Positions 39,793 through 48,456 of a DNA stretch of 64,000 nucleotides are shown piece after piece. The DNA comes from an uncultured Bacilli bacterium (GTDB lineage Bacteria > Bacillota_I > Bacilli_A > RF39 > UBA660): assembly GCA_910583945.1 (NCBI GenBank), contig CAJTYF010000006.1, positions 1 through 64,000 of the forward strand, read 5' to 3'. Every line of letters begins with the position of its first letter. The stretch's first letter is position 1. A program made the translations under genes and the position numbers. The notes beneath the pieces were generated by a model. The model was not told the DNA's origin. It searched no databases and worked only from the letters and a program-made list of their open reading frames with translations.

Positions 39793-41001
39793 TTAATAAG
39801 GAAGTTTTGTTTTATTTTTTGATAAACTGGCAATTTCTTTGCGGTATATCATCTTTTTATTTTCAATAGCTACTCTTTCTACCACAAAAAGCATCAAGGT
39901 TAAGCTTACCGCGTAGCTTCCACCATAAGTAAGAAAAGGAATGGGTACACCTGTTAAAGGAATAAGAGCTAGTACTCCCATTAAATTAACGATTAAATGT
40001 AAAAAGATGTAAGCAAATGTTCCATAGCATAATATTTGATTACGAACATTACCGCCGGCTTCTTTCCCTATTTTTAAAATACGATATAGGATAAAAACAT
40101 AACCTAATAAAACTAAAACGCCTACAATAGCCCCTAATTCTTCTACAAGTATGGGAAAGATAAAATCGGTATGAGCTTCTGGTAAATAGAGATATTTTTG
40201 ACTTGAATTTCCTAGTCCCACTCCAAATAATCCTCCATTATGAATGGCGATAAAACCGTTACAAACCTGATATCCTGTTTCTTCTGCATAACGCGTACAA
40301 GGATTTTTAAATTGTAAACGACTTAATTGACGGGAATTTAATAAATCGTTTCCACTATATAATAAAGCAATCACTAATAGAACGATGGCTACCCCTATTA
40401 CTTTAAATAATTTTAATTGATTTTGTTTTTCTAAAGGTAGGGTCATAAAAATTAAGAAAGCCATTCCTCCGATGATTAAGGCCCCTCCTAAATCGGGCTG
40501 CATGGCTACTAAAATAAAAATGATTCCAGCCACTACTAATGGAATTAAATTGAAATATAAATTCTTTTTTTGTTTTCGTAGTTGATAATTATAGAATTCG
40601 GCCATAAAAAAGATTAATGCGGGTTTAGCCAGTTCTACGGGTTGATAGCTAAAGATTCCTTTACGAAACCAACTTTGAGCGTTATTGCTTACAAATCCAA
40701 TAAATAATACGGCGGTTAAGAGGCCAAGTGTTAAGCCCATCAAAAGATAAGAAGGCCATTTGTATTTATAGGTGGGAATATTAATGATTACTAAACCCAT
40801 CAATAAACCAAAAACGACAAAGACAAGTTGTTTCATAAAAAAATAATAGGAGGATACTTTATAACGTAAGACGGCTGAAACACTGGAAGCACTTAAAATA
40901 ATAACTAATCCTAATATTGAATATAGGATAATCATTAGAAAGAGTGTTTTATCCATTTTACGCATATTTTCCATTGCTGTCTTCAGTAATCCTTTTTGCA
41001 T
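39793..41001 (-). CDS. ftsW: Cell division glycosyltransferase FtsW
   Basis: 402 residues, about ten membrane spans; SEDS-family peptidoglycan polymerase. FtsW/RodA signatures include QPVELAKPALIFF, QPDLGGALIIGG, YLPEAHTDFIFPILVEELG and PLTGVPIPFLTYGGS. The YLPEAHTDFIF motif favours FtsW over RodA. It follows the divergent promoter region before the small protein at 41129 and precedes comEA by 43 bases of gap. Confidence 0.9.
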   Translation of the reverse strand: MQKGLLKTAMENMRKMDKTLFLMIILYSILGLVIILSASSVSAVLRYKVSSYYFFMKQLVFVVFGLLMGLVIINIPTYKYKWPSYLLMGLTLGLLTAVLFIGFVSNNAQSWFRKGIFSYQPVELAKPALIFFMAEFYNYQLRKQKKNLYFNLIPLVVAGIIFILVAMQPDLGGALIIGGMAFLIFMTLPLEKQNQLKLFKVIGVAIVLLVIALLYSGNDLLNSRQLSRLQFKNPCTRYAEETGYQVCNGFIAIHNGGLFGVGLGNSSQKYLYLPEAHTDFIFPILVEELGAIVGVLVLLGYVFILYRILKIGKEAGGNVRNQILCYGTFAYIFLHLIVNLMGVLALIPLTGVPIPFLTYGGSYAVSLTLMLFVVERVAIENKKMIYRKEIASLSKNKTKLPY

Positions 41002-41128
41002 GATTTTTCACCTATACTAATCATAACATAGGTTTTACTATAATAAAAATCTTTTTTTAGGTGGTTAACATGAACAATTTTTTTCCTAATTAATAAACTA
41101 TATTAGATACATAAAGGAGGTATCATAT

Positions 41129-41320
41129 ATGTATTATTATGGAAATAATGGCTACTATAACGCTGGTTATGGAGCTTCTTGTTCTCCTTGTTCTTACAAT
41201 ACTGGCTATGCTGGTTATACTTCTGGTTATGGTATAGGTGGCGCTATATGGATCGTATTATTTATTCTTTTAATTATCATTATTGGTGCTGGCTGGAATT
41301 GGGGAAACAATAACAATTAG
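41129..41320 (+). CDS. YjcZ-like small membrane protein (sporulation family)
   Basis: 63 residues: Tyr/Gly/Asn/Cys-rich N-terminus (YYYGNNGYYNAGYGASCSPC) and one C-terminal membrane span (IWIVLFILLIIIIGAGW), ending in Asn. The span with the V/ILFILLIIIxGA pattern is that of the YjcZ/YdgA sporulation-associated family of Bacilli. Ribosome binding site AAAGGAGG. Preceded by about 130 bases of promoter region divergent from ftsW. Confidence 0.65.
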   Translation: MYYYGNNGYYNAGYGASCSPCSYNTGYAGYTSGYGIGGAIWIVLFILLIIIIGAGWNWGNNNN

Positions 41321-41352
41321 GAAGTTTGACTTCCTTTTTTTTCTTTTTTTTG
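41319..41352 (+). terminator. Terminator of the YjcZ-like gene
   Basis: AGGAAG TTTGA CTTCCT hairpin overlapping the stop codon region and followed by a long T run. Confidence 0.85.
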
Positions 41353-41383
41353 TTAAAATAATTTCTGAAAGAAAGGGATTTGT

Positions 41384-41935
41384 ATGCAACTACCACCTAT
41401 CACTATTTTAGATGAAAAAGATAAAAGACTTCATCAAATCAGTAAGGATGTTGTTTTTCCTTTAACCCAGGAAGACAAAAAAAATATTAAGGATATGGTT
41501 ACTTATTTAAAGATGAGCCAAATGGATGAATACAATGAAAAGTATCATTTAAGAGCGGGTATGGGTCTATCCTATGTCCAAATTGGTATTTTAAAACGTA
41601 TTTTTGTGGTCGTGGATGAGGTTGAAGAAAATGTTTTTCAAAATTATATTTTAATTAATCCCAAAATTGTTAGTAATAGTGAAGAATTGATTTATGTTGG
41701 TGAGGGCGAAGGTTGTTTAAGTATTAATCGTCCCACGGAAGGCATTATCCCTAGATATGCTAGAATAACTGTAGAAGCTTATGATATGGAAGGAAAAAAA
41801 TTTACCATCCGAGTAAGAGAAGATTTAAGTGTTGCTTTTCAACATGAGATGGATCACTTAAATGGGATTTTGTTTACAGATAAGATTGATCCGAAAGATC
41901 CTTATAAAAATCAAGAGAAAATGAGAGAAATTTAA
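41384..41935 (+). CDS. def: Peptide deformylase
   Basis: 183 residues. All three family motifs: GMGLSYVQIG (GxGLAAxQ variant), EGCLSI and QHEMDHLNGI, the last giving the metal-binding histidines. It removes the formyl group from new proteins. Alone between two terminators, so monocistronic. The extra length in the YLKMSQMDEYNEKYHLRA region is typical of Gram-positive type 2 enzymes. Confidence 0.95.
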   Translation: MQLPPITILDEKDKRLHQISKDVVFPLTQEDKKNIKDMVTYLKMSQMDEYNEKYHLRAGMGLSYVQIGILKRIFVVVDEVEENVFQNYILINPKIVSNSEELIYVGEGEGCLSINRPTEGIIPRYARITVEAYDMEGKKFTIRVREDLSVAFQHEMDHLNGILFTDKIDPKDPYKNQEKMREI

Positions 41936-41960
41936 AAAGAGGCTTCGTCCTCTCTTTTTA
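41932..41960. terminator. Bidirectional terminator between def and the tad operon
   Basis: AAAAAGAGG / CCTCTCTTTTT stem around the loop CTTCGT, with A and T runs on both sides; it overlaps the stop codons of both convergent genes. Confidence 0.85.
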
Positions 41961-42656
41961 AATTAGATATTTTATGAGTACTGGTCCTAAGATGATTAAC
42001 AACATAATGGGTATAAAAAATAAAACAGAAATAATACTTATTTTGGTTGGTAATTTATTAATGATTTCTTTTATTTCTAGTAACTTTTTATCTTGCAAGT
42101 ATTCTATTTGATTATTGATGGTTGCAATAATGCTATTTCCAAAAATACTTGCTTCGGTTAAATTTAAAATGATACTATTGATGGAGTCACTAGGAATTCT
42201 TTCTTTCATATCATTTAAAGCTTCATTAAAACTTTTTCCTAGCTTCATTTCGGTATACGTTTTTTTAAATTCATCTGATAATTCGCTCTCCACATTGTTG
42301 GAAGTGATTTCAACTGCATATTTTAAGTTCCGACTGGATTCAAGCGTTAGGTTCACAATTTGAAAGAAAAAAATGGCTTCACTTTCCAATTTTTTAGCTC
42401 TTTTTTTTATTTGATAATCTAATAAAATTCTTTCAAAATAATGATAAAATAAAACGGTTAAGACTGGAGCCACGATAAAGTTATACTTAGAAAAAGTAAA
42501 TAAGAAACCAAAAATAAGAATAGCTAAAACTAAACGTAGAGTTAAAAAAGTATAGACATTTAATTTATAATTTGTACCTAATAGTTTCATTTTCTTTTCA
42601 ATTTTTTGAATGCTTTTTCGACGAAATGTCTTATAGATAAAACGATTTTTTTTCAT
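41958..42656 (-). CDS. tadC: Tad pilus inner-membrane protein TadC
   Basis: 232 residues, type II secretion F-type membrane protein: N-terminal span pair, cytoplasmic helical domain (LTLESSRNLKYAVEITSNNV, EMKLGKSFNEALNDMKERIP) and C-terminal spans. With TadB it forms the platform for pilin assembly. Last gene of the tad operon, overlapping tadB by four bases. Confidence 0.88.
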   Translation of the reverse strand: MKKNRFIYKTFRRKSIQKIEKKMKLLGTNYKLNVYTFLTLRLVLAILIFGFLFTFSKYNFIVAPVLTVLFYHYFERILLDYQIKKRAKKLESEAIFFFQIVNLTLESSRNLKYAVEITSNNVESELSDEFKKTYTEMKLGKSFNEALNDMKERIPSDSINSIILNLTEASIFGNSIIATINNQIEYLQDKKLLEIKEIINKLPTKISIISVLFFIPIMLLIILGPVLIKYLI

Positions 42657-43648
42657 TCCATGTTCACCTTTAATACTTTCTTAATGACCATTACGTATAA
42701 AATAAATAATGAAATAATAATTAACAATAAAGCAATACCTAGAGGATGTTCAAATAAAGGATTGAAATAAGTTGGATTCAAAATGTAAATAAGAAAGGTA
42801 AAAACAAAGGGTAAAGCTACTAATACTCTAAAAACAAAAAGACTGGCACTGGTTAAGCTTTTCATCTCGTTATTAAGTTTCTTTTTGTTATAAAAGGATT
42901 GTTCTATGGAGTTGAAAACACGGACGATATTTCCTCCAGTTTTGCTTAAAAGCGTTAAAGAAGAAGCGATGTATTTTGCATCTTCCAGTTTAACGCGATC
43001 ATAGAAACGATTGAACACGACATCTAAGCTTAAGCCGTAGGTGATGTCTAAATAAATTTTTTTAAATTCATCCGCTATGGGACCCTCTAATTCATTTTTA
43101 ACCGTTATAATGGCTTGAATAATATTTCTACCTGCTTTAAAACTATTATTCATAATAATGATGGCTTTTAATAAGTCCTCTTCTACTTTCTTTCTTTTTT
43201 GGTGAAATTTAATGACTAAAAGCACATCTAACAAGTAAAAAGAAAGGAACATGGTGATTAATAGAGACATAATATTAAAACTTTTATGACGAATTAAAAA
43301 GGCAAAGAAGTAAAGAAAGACGAATAGTAAAACTATGAATAGTTTACTAGATACATAGTCTATCCCCTCTTTCGTTCCTTTTTCTTCAAAAGAGATGTAT
43401 TTTTCATACTTTTCTGCGTATTTGACAAAAAATGAAGATTGTTTTAAGGCTTTAGAACATTTTAGAATTCCTTTATTAATTAAAAGAGAGAATTGATCAA
43501 AGAAGGAGATTTCATCAACGGTTTTAGAAAGTAAACTAAAAGCATCGAATCTTTTTTCTAATTTCAAGATTTGAACTTGTTTTACAATGGTAAAAATAAG
43601 AAAAATAAGGATTAAAACGAATAAGATCTGAGTAATAATCATTACCAT
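42653..43648 (-). CDS. tadB: Tad pilus inner-membrane protein TadB
   Basis: 331 residues with T2SS-F domain (SFKAGRNIIQAIITVKNELE, DITYGLSLDVVFNRFYDRV, LTLLSKTGGNIVRVF) and membrane spans at both ends. Partner of TadC in the pilus machinery. Lies 18 bases after tadA. Confidence 0.9.
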   Translation of the reverse strand: MVMIITQILFVLILIFLIFTIVKQVQILKLEKRFDAFSLLSKTVDEISFFDQFSLLINKGILKCSKALKQSSFFVKYAEKYEKYISFEEKGTKEGIDYVSSKLFIVLLFVFLYFFAFLIRHKSFNIMSLLITMFLSFYLLDVLLVIKFHQKRKKVEEDLLKAIIIMNNSFKAGRNIIQAIITVKNELEGPIADEFKKIYLDITYGLSLDVVFNRFYDRVKLEDAKYIASSLTLLSKTGGNIVRVFNSIEQSFYNKKKLNNEMKSLTSASLFVFRVLVALPFVFTFLIYILNPTYFNPLFEHPLGIALLLIIISLFILYVMVIKKVLKVNME

Positions 43649-43665
43649 AAAATCAGCCTTTCTTT

Positions 43666-45015
43666 TTATTTATTAATAAACTTACCAAAAATGTCTTCTA
43701 AATCATTGATGCCTCGTGAAATTAATTTTTTATACACACGGGGGACATTTTTATATAAGACAAATTCTCCTTCTACACTTCCTGATTCGGTTAAACCGAG
43801 TTGATTAAATTTGAAAATTTCTTTGAGTTTAATACGATCTTCAACAAAGCCTTCTAATTCACAAATGGAGGTCACTTTTCTTTTGCCATCGTTCATTCTT
43901 TCAATGTTTACAACAATATCTATTGCACTGGTTATGTATTCACGAATGGCTTTGATGGGAATGTCTAATCCACTCATTAAAATCATGGTTTCTAAACGAT
44001 TTAAAGCATCAACGGGACTATTGGCATGAAGTGTGGTTAAAGACCCATCGTGTCCCGTATTCATGGCTTGAAGCATATCAAAGGCTTCGCTTCCTCTTAC
44101 TTCTCCAACAATGATTCGATCAGGACGCATACGAAGAGAATTACGAACTAAATCTCTTATGGTTACTTCGTTGTTGCTTTCGTAGTTCGTGACTCTTGTT
44201 TCTAGTGAAATAACATGCCTTTGATGCAAATGAAGTTCAGCGGCGTCTTCAATGGTAATAATACGCTCATGCGAACCAATAAAACTACTTAAAATGTTTA
44301 GAAGTGTGGTTTTTCCACTTCCTGTTCCTCCACAAACGATAATGTTTAATTTTCCTTTAACAGCGGCTTCTAAAAAACGAGCCATATAAGGGGTTAAAGA
44401 CCCCATACGTATAAAATCTTCAATATTGGTCATGTTGCTTTTAAATTTACGAATGGTTAAAACTGGTCCTTTGGTAGATAAAGGCGGAATCACCGCATTT
44501 ATTCTTGATCCATCACTTAATCTTGAGTCAACCATCGGATTTGAGGTATCAATCGTTCTACCTAAAGGTTCGATTAATCTTTCAATGGTTCTAATAATGT
44601 GTTCGTCATCGATAAAGGACACACTTTCATCTTTTATCAGTTGTCCATCTATTTCAATATAGATTTCGTTTGGGCTGTTTACCATGATTTCAGAGATGTT
44701 TTTATCTTCTAAAAGTTCTGTTATTGGCCCATAGCCATTTATTTCGTTGTCAATTAAATGGTATAAATGATTTCTTTCGGTGTTGGTTAAATCATACCCT
44801 TCTGTGACTGTGTCAATTTCTTCATTAATAAATTCAGAAAGATTTTTCTCTTCGGGGATTTCTTTATCAATCAAATTTTCAACAATATTGGTTCTTAAGT
44901 CATCGAGTAATTTTTTATCTGGAAAAATTTCATAATCGGAATAAATAGCATTACTCATTGATTTTCTTTCGATGTTAAAGGCATCTAATAAACTAGATTT
45001 GCTCAAGTGTTTCAC
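43666..45015 (-). CDS. tadA: Tad pilus assembly ATPase TadA/CpaF
   Basis: 449 residues, secretion ATPase of the VirB11/CpaF type: Walker A GGTGSGKTTLLNIL, Asp box RIITIEDAAELHL, Walker B MRPDRIIVGEVRGSEAFDML and His box TGHDGSLTTLHANSP. It powers pilus extension (and perhaps retraction). Overlaps tadZ by 23 bases. Confidence 0.95.
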   Translation of the reverse strand: MKHLSKSSLLDAFNIERKSMSNAIYSDYEIFPDKKLLDDLRTNIVENLIDKEIPEEKNLSEFINEEIDTVTEGYDLTNTERNHLYHLIDNEINGYGPITELLEDKNISEIMVNSPNEIYIEIDGQLIKDESVSFIDDEHIIRTIERLIEPLGRTIDTSNPMVDSRLSDGSRINAVIPPLSTKGPVLTIRKFKSNMTNIEDFIRMGSLTPYMARFLEAAVKGKLNIIVCGGTGSGKTTLLNILSSFIGSHERIITIEDAAELHLHQRHVISLETRVTNYESNNEVTIRDLVRNSLRMRPDRIIVGEVRGSEAFDMLQAMNTGHDGSLTTLHANSPVDALNRLETMILMSGLDIPIKAIREYITSAIDIVVNIERMNDGKRKVTSICELEGFVEDRIKLKEIFKFNQLGLTESGSVEGEFVLYKNVPRVYKKLISRGINDLEDIFGKFINK

Positions 45016-45790
45016 CCTCTTCTATTTCTTTTTTATTTTTGTCAATGGTATCTAAGGCAATATTCATGTAGGTACTGTATTCTTTATTAAAAGTATTCGG
45101 CATTTTCTTTTGAAGTGTAATGATTTCCCCATTCATTATAAAGGTGTCAATATTTTTCATATAAAAGTTAGAGGATAATGTGTAATCGATATTGGCTTTG
45201 ATGACATTTTTAATATCAAAGATTGAAAAATAATCTTTATAGGGATCACGACTGTTGTTTAAAAGAATTTTATAATTCGTGATGTTGGAATCTTTAAAAA
45301 TGCTGATTAGAGATTTCATATTTTTTAAATCTAAAGGGTCGTTGGTTAAAACAAAAAGAATGTAATCCACGTTATCTAATGCTACCACGTTTACTTCGTT
45401 TAAGTTATGATTGGTGTCAATTAAAACTATGTCATAATTGGCTTCGGCTTTTTGAATCAAGATATCAATGTATTTTGAATCAATTTTATTTGCTTGGCGA
45501 GGATCTTTAGGACTAGGTAATAGGTCAATGTATTCATCGTATTTGGTTACATAGTTCTTAAAATCTTTATAGCGGTTGTTGTTGTAGTCGTCTACAAAAT
45601 TGTAGATGTTTTTATCAAAAGGACGATTTAAGGCAATGCTGACTCCACCACTTGATAAATCTAAATCAATGATTAAAACTTTTTTTTCTAAGTGTTCGTA
45701 GACACCCGCTAGGTTAATGGTGGTTACGGTTTTACCTACTCCTCCTTTGGCTGAAAAGATACACATAGATTTTCCTTTGTTTTTTGACAT
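44993..45790 (-). CDS. tadZ: ParA/MinD-like pilus localisation protein TadZ/CpaE
   Basis: 265 residues. Deviant Walker A (FSAKGGVGKTVTTINLAG) and DYILFVLTNDPLDLKNMKSL, as in the ParA/MinD class. In tad loci such a protein positions the pilus machine at the cell pole. No N-terminal receiver-like domain is present, in contrast to CpaE of some bacteria. Confidence 0.85.
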   Translation of the reverse strand: MSKNKGKSMCIFSAKGGVGKTVTTINLAGVYEHLEKKVLIIDLDLSSGGVSIALNRPFDKNIYNFVDDYNNNRYKDFKNYVTKYDEYIDLLPSPKDPRQANKIDSKYIDILIQKAEANYDIVLIDTNHNLNEVNVVALDNVDYILFVLTNDPLDLKNMKSLISIFKDSNITNYKILLNNSRDPYKDYFSIFDIKNVIKANIDYTLSSNFYMKNIDTFIMNGEIITLQKKMPNTFNKEYSTYMNIALDTIDKNKKEIEEGETLEQI

Positions 45791-45801
45791 ATGTTTTCCC
45801 T

Positions 45802-46185
45802 CTATTCTTTTTTTATGGTTAATTTATCCTTTTCGATTTGAAAAGTGATGTTCAAATGAACTTTATATTGTTTTATTCCTATTATCTTACCGAAAATACT
45901 TTCTATTTCGTAATCATTTGTTACCGTTATGGTATCATTTTTTACTTCTAAGTTTAAATTTTCAGTTGGTATTTCATTTTTTTTAAATAAATCAATGGTT
46001 TGTTCTTGAAAGTGACTCTCAAAACGCTTTTGGTACAGACTTTGGATAATGCTCTTGGTGCTTCCATTTAATTTGCTTTTCTCTTTTAAAAGAAGACCTG
46101 TATCAACAATAAAAGCTAAAAATAAGATAAATATAGGTAAAATAATGACGAAGGCAATTAAAGTTTGACCTTTGTTATTCATCAT
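45802..46185 (-). CDS. TadE-like pseudopilin 2
   Basis: 127 residues. N-terminal NNKGQTLIAFVIILPIFIL followed by polar beta-rich domain. GQTLIAF varies from the GQALVEF form of the neighbouring protein, with Ala in place of the usual Glu at position +5 that guides pilin assembly, so it may be a minor pseudopilin of different role. Overlaps the next gene by 11 bases. Confidence 0.75.
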   Translation of the reverse strand: MMNNKGQTLIAFVIILPIFILFLAFIVDTGLLLKEKSKLNGSTKSIIQSLYQKRFESHFQEQTIDLFKKNEIPTENLNLEVKNDTITVTNDYEIESIFGKIIGIKQYKVHLNITFQIEKDKLTIKKE

Positions 46186-46528
46186 AAATCACTCGCTCAA
46201 TTTTCACTTCAAACGGATTTGATAAAAATAAATTGATTCCTGGTGTAATCATATCTATTTTTTTAGATACCTCAAATTTTTGATACACCTTTTCTTTTTC
46301 AATGCTTAAAGTGATGTCTTGATGGTTTAAGTCTAAGTCTTGTTTGATGGTTTCTTCAGTTAACCCGTTTTGATAACTTGTAATAATGTCGTCCATTCTA
46401 CTTTCAAGTTTGTTTTGCATATATAATACTTTCCCAATATCAATACAAGCAAAAATCATAAAAATAAAGATGGGCAAAATCATTACAAATTCCACAAGTG
46501 CCTGACCTTTTTTATTTGGTAAGGACAT
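46175..46528 (-). CDS. tadE: TadE-like pseudopilin 1
   Basis: 117 residues. NKKGQALVEFVMILPIFIFM is the TadE-type prepilin signal and membrane segment, with Glu at the conserved place; the soluble part is beta-rich. Probably a minor pseudopilin of the Tad system. Confidence 0.82.
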   Translation of the reverse strand: MSLPNKKGQALVEFVMILPIFIFMIFACIDIGKVLYMQNKLESRMDDIITSYQNGLTEETIKQDLDLNHQDITLSIEKEKVYQKFEVSKKIDMITPGINLFLSNPFEVKIERVIYDE

Positions 46529-46595
46529 ATTCTCACCCCTCTATTTTAAATTATTATAACACGAAAAAAAAAGATTGGAAATATATTTTCCAAAA

Positions 46596-46814
46596 TCAAC
46601 TTTCTTTTTTCTTTTCTTGACAAGTGCCTTCGCCAGGTTTGTCTCCTTTTACATATTCTTCATCCGTTAAGGAACAAGAAGTTTTGGTTATGGAGTCTTT
46701 TAAATACCCCCCAAAGTAATTGACTATAGCTATGGTAATAACACTTATTATGGCGACTATTAAAACGTATTCTACTAGTGCTTGCCCTTTATTATTTTTT
46801 ATCATCCAAATCAC
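46596..46814 (-). CDS. flp: Flp-type major pilin
   Basis: 72 residues. Short leader, then NNKGQALVEYVLIVAIISVI: the Flp cleavage and assembly motif (G, then QALVEY), then a short soluble tail with two cysteines (TSCSLTDEEY ... GTCQEKK) that may form a disulphide. First gene of the tad operon. No TadV-type prepilin peptidase gene is in the window. Confidence 0.88.
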   Translation of the reverse strand: MIWMIKNNKGQALVEYVLIVAIISVITIAIVNYFGGYLKDSITKTSCSLTDEEYVKGDKPGEGTCQEKKKES

Positions 46815-46856
46815 CTACTATCGCTATAAATACTATACCTTAAACTAAGCATAAAG

Positions 46857-47434
46857 TCAATTTTTTAATCGCAAACGTAGAGTTTGTTGGTATTCATAGA
46901 TTGGTTCATAATTTTTTCTATCTTCAAGAGGATCTAATATGGGTCTTACTGTTTTTGTTGAATTAAGGGTAGGTTTACGCATGTAACCTGGCTTATGTTT
47001 CCAAACATCGTCATAATCTTGGACATAAAAGTGAAAACTATGCCAAGGTGTAGGACTTTGACAAGTATAATTTCCATAATAAAGGTAATATTTCCGATAA
47101 ACGGTTTTAAAGAAAACAATTTTTCGTTCAAATTCATTTCTTAATTTGTTGGTCAAATCTATTCTTTCAAAGGGAATGGCTAGGGTTTTCAAATCCAATT
47201 GAATGCTTTTATCGTAAGAAAAATTACTCAAAAAATTCATATGTTTTTGCCAAGTTTTAAATTCTTTTTTGTAAATGGTAAATAAATACCCAAGATAATA
47301 AGGCGGTATTGTTCTCGATATTAAAAAGTCGGGAATATCAAGACCTATAGCATATGAATAACAGTTCGTTTTGGTATTCCAGCACCATTTTGGAGTATAA
47401 AATTTTCTTTTTGTTGTACTTTTTCTAGTTTCAT
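46857..47434 (-). pseudogene. Paralogue 2 of an 'NCYAxA ... HFYxQ' protein, with a frameshift near the N-terminus
   Basis: The conserved frame contains TNCYSYAIGLDIPDF and, at the end, HSFHFYVQDYDDVWKHKPGY, the same landmarks as the gene at 47450-47997. The start with ribosome binding site (AAAGGTG) is the ATG at 47434, but it is in another frame. Adding one A in GAAAAAG near 47424 would join MKLEK to STTKRKFYTPKW and restore a ~190-residue protein. Otherwise only the ATG at 47240 is available. Cys and His in the motifs suggest a thiol-hydrolase-like fold (inference). It may be a pseudogene or phase-variable. Confidence 0.6.
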
Positions 47435-47449
47435 AAAGTTTTCACCTTT

Positions 47450-47997
47450 CTATTTTCTTAAGCGATAGGTTCGTTGATAAGTATATTCTGGATAATCAAT
47501 CAAAGCTCCTTTAATTGGATCTTGTATTATCGATTTTTTTCTGTATAGCAAGTTGGTTTTTCAAAATAAAATCCCGGTTTGTGGTACCAAATTCCATTTT
47601 CAGCTTGACGATAGAAACGAAAATCTTTGCCCTTTTCTTTTTCAAAATAGGCTATTTTCCATTCATTAGGATCAACGATGTTATCGTATAATTCAATTTC
47701 TTCATAAAAGAGTTCAAGGGATTGAAAATCTAGTTCAAATTTTTCTTGATAAGACATATTTTCTAATGTTCCATCATCATTTAATAGATGATTTTGAAGT
47801 AAAAAGAAACGCCCTCCACAATAAAGATGGACATCCGCGTAACGACAAATGTCACTAGGGTTTAAGTCGAGACCTAAAGCAAAGGCATAACAATTTGTTC
47901 GTTCATTATTTACCCAATTTTTTGTTTTAAGATTTATTTTATTTTTTATTTCTTGAGGATTAAATTCATAGCCAATGAAGTCTAAGACATTAAACAT
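47450..47997 (-). pseudogene. Paralogue 1 of the same family, with a frameshift near the C-terminus
   Basis: The open frame ends at 47527 (156 residues: TNCYAFALGLDLNPSD, DFRFYRQAENGIWYHKPGF). Beyond the stop, the -1 frame continues as KSIIQDPIKGALIDYPEYTY down to 47450 and aligns with the other paralogue's C-terminus (PILDPLEDRKNYEPIYEYQQ). The switch point is an A7 tract at 47533-47539. A single extra A, or a -1 slip on A AAA AAT, restores the full length. Function unknown. Confidence 0.6.
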
Positions 47998-48129
47998 AAT
48001 AGATTATCCCCCTTTTCTTTTAATGAGGCCTATTTTAACATAAGCAATCTAATAAAGCAAATGTCAAAGACTTGTCTTGTTTGGAATATCTTTCCTTTTC
48101 TATGCTATTATTTTAATAGGTGACTTATA

Positions 48130-48456
48130 ATGCATATATCATTAAATCATAAATTAATACCCGTTATTATAGCAAACACTTTTTCTAAACGTCTCATTGG
48201 TCTAATGGGAAAAGAAAATATTGATTTTGGGATGCTTTTTCCAAAATGTAATAGTATTCATACCTATTTCATGAAAGAAGAAATTGATGTTTTAGGTTTA
48301 AACGACGAAAATGAAATTGTTTTTATAGAACGAAATTTAGGAAAAAATAGAATTATTAAATTAAATCGATGCATTAAAAAAACTAGTATTTTAGAACTAC
48401 CTAAAAATACTAGTAAGAGTTTAAAATTAGGAATGAAAATTAATTTTATTCTCTAA
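48130..48456 (+). CDS. DUF192 family protein
   Basis: 108 residues with FSKRLIGLMGKENIDFGMLF and CNSIHTYFMKEEIDVLGLND, the DUF192 core. Usually exported in Gram-negatives, here without signal peptide. Function unknown. AGGTGACTTATA precedes the ATG. Its end overlaps the convergent obg stop by 11 bases. Confidence 0.85.
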   Translation: MHISLNHKLIPVIIANTFSKRLIGLMGKENIDFGMLFPKCNSIHTYFMKEEIDVLGLNDENEIVFIERNLGKNRIIKLNRCIKKTSILELPKNTSKSLKLGMKINFIL

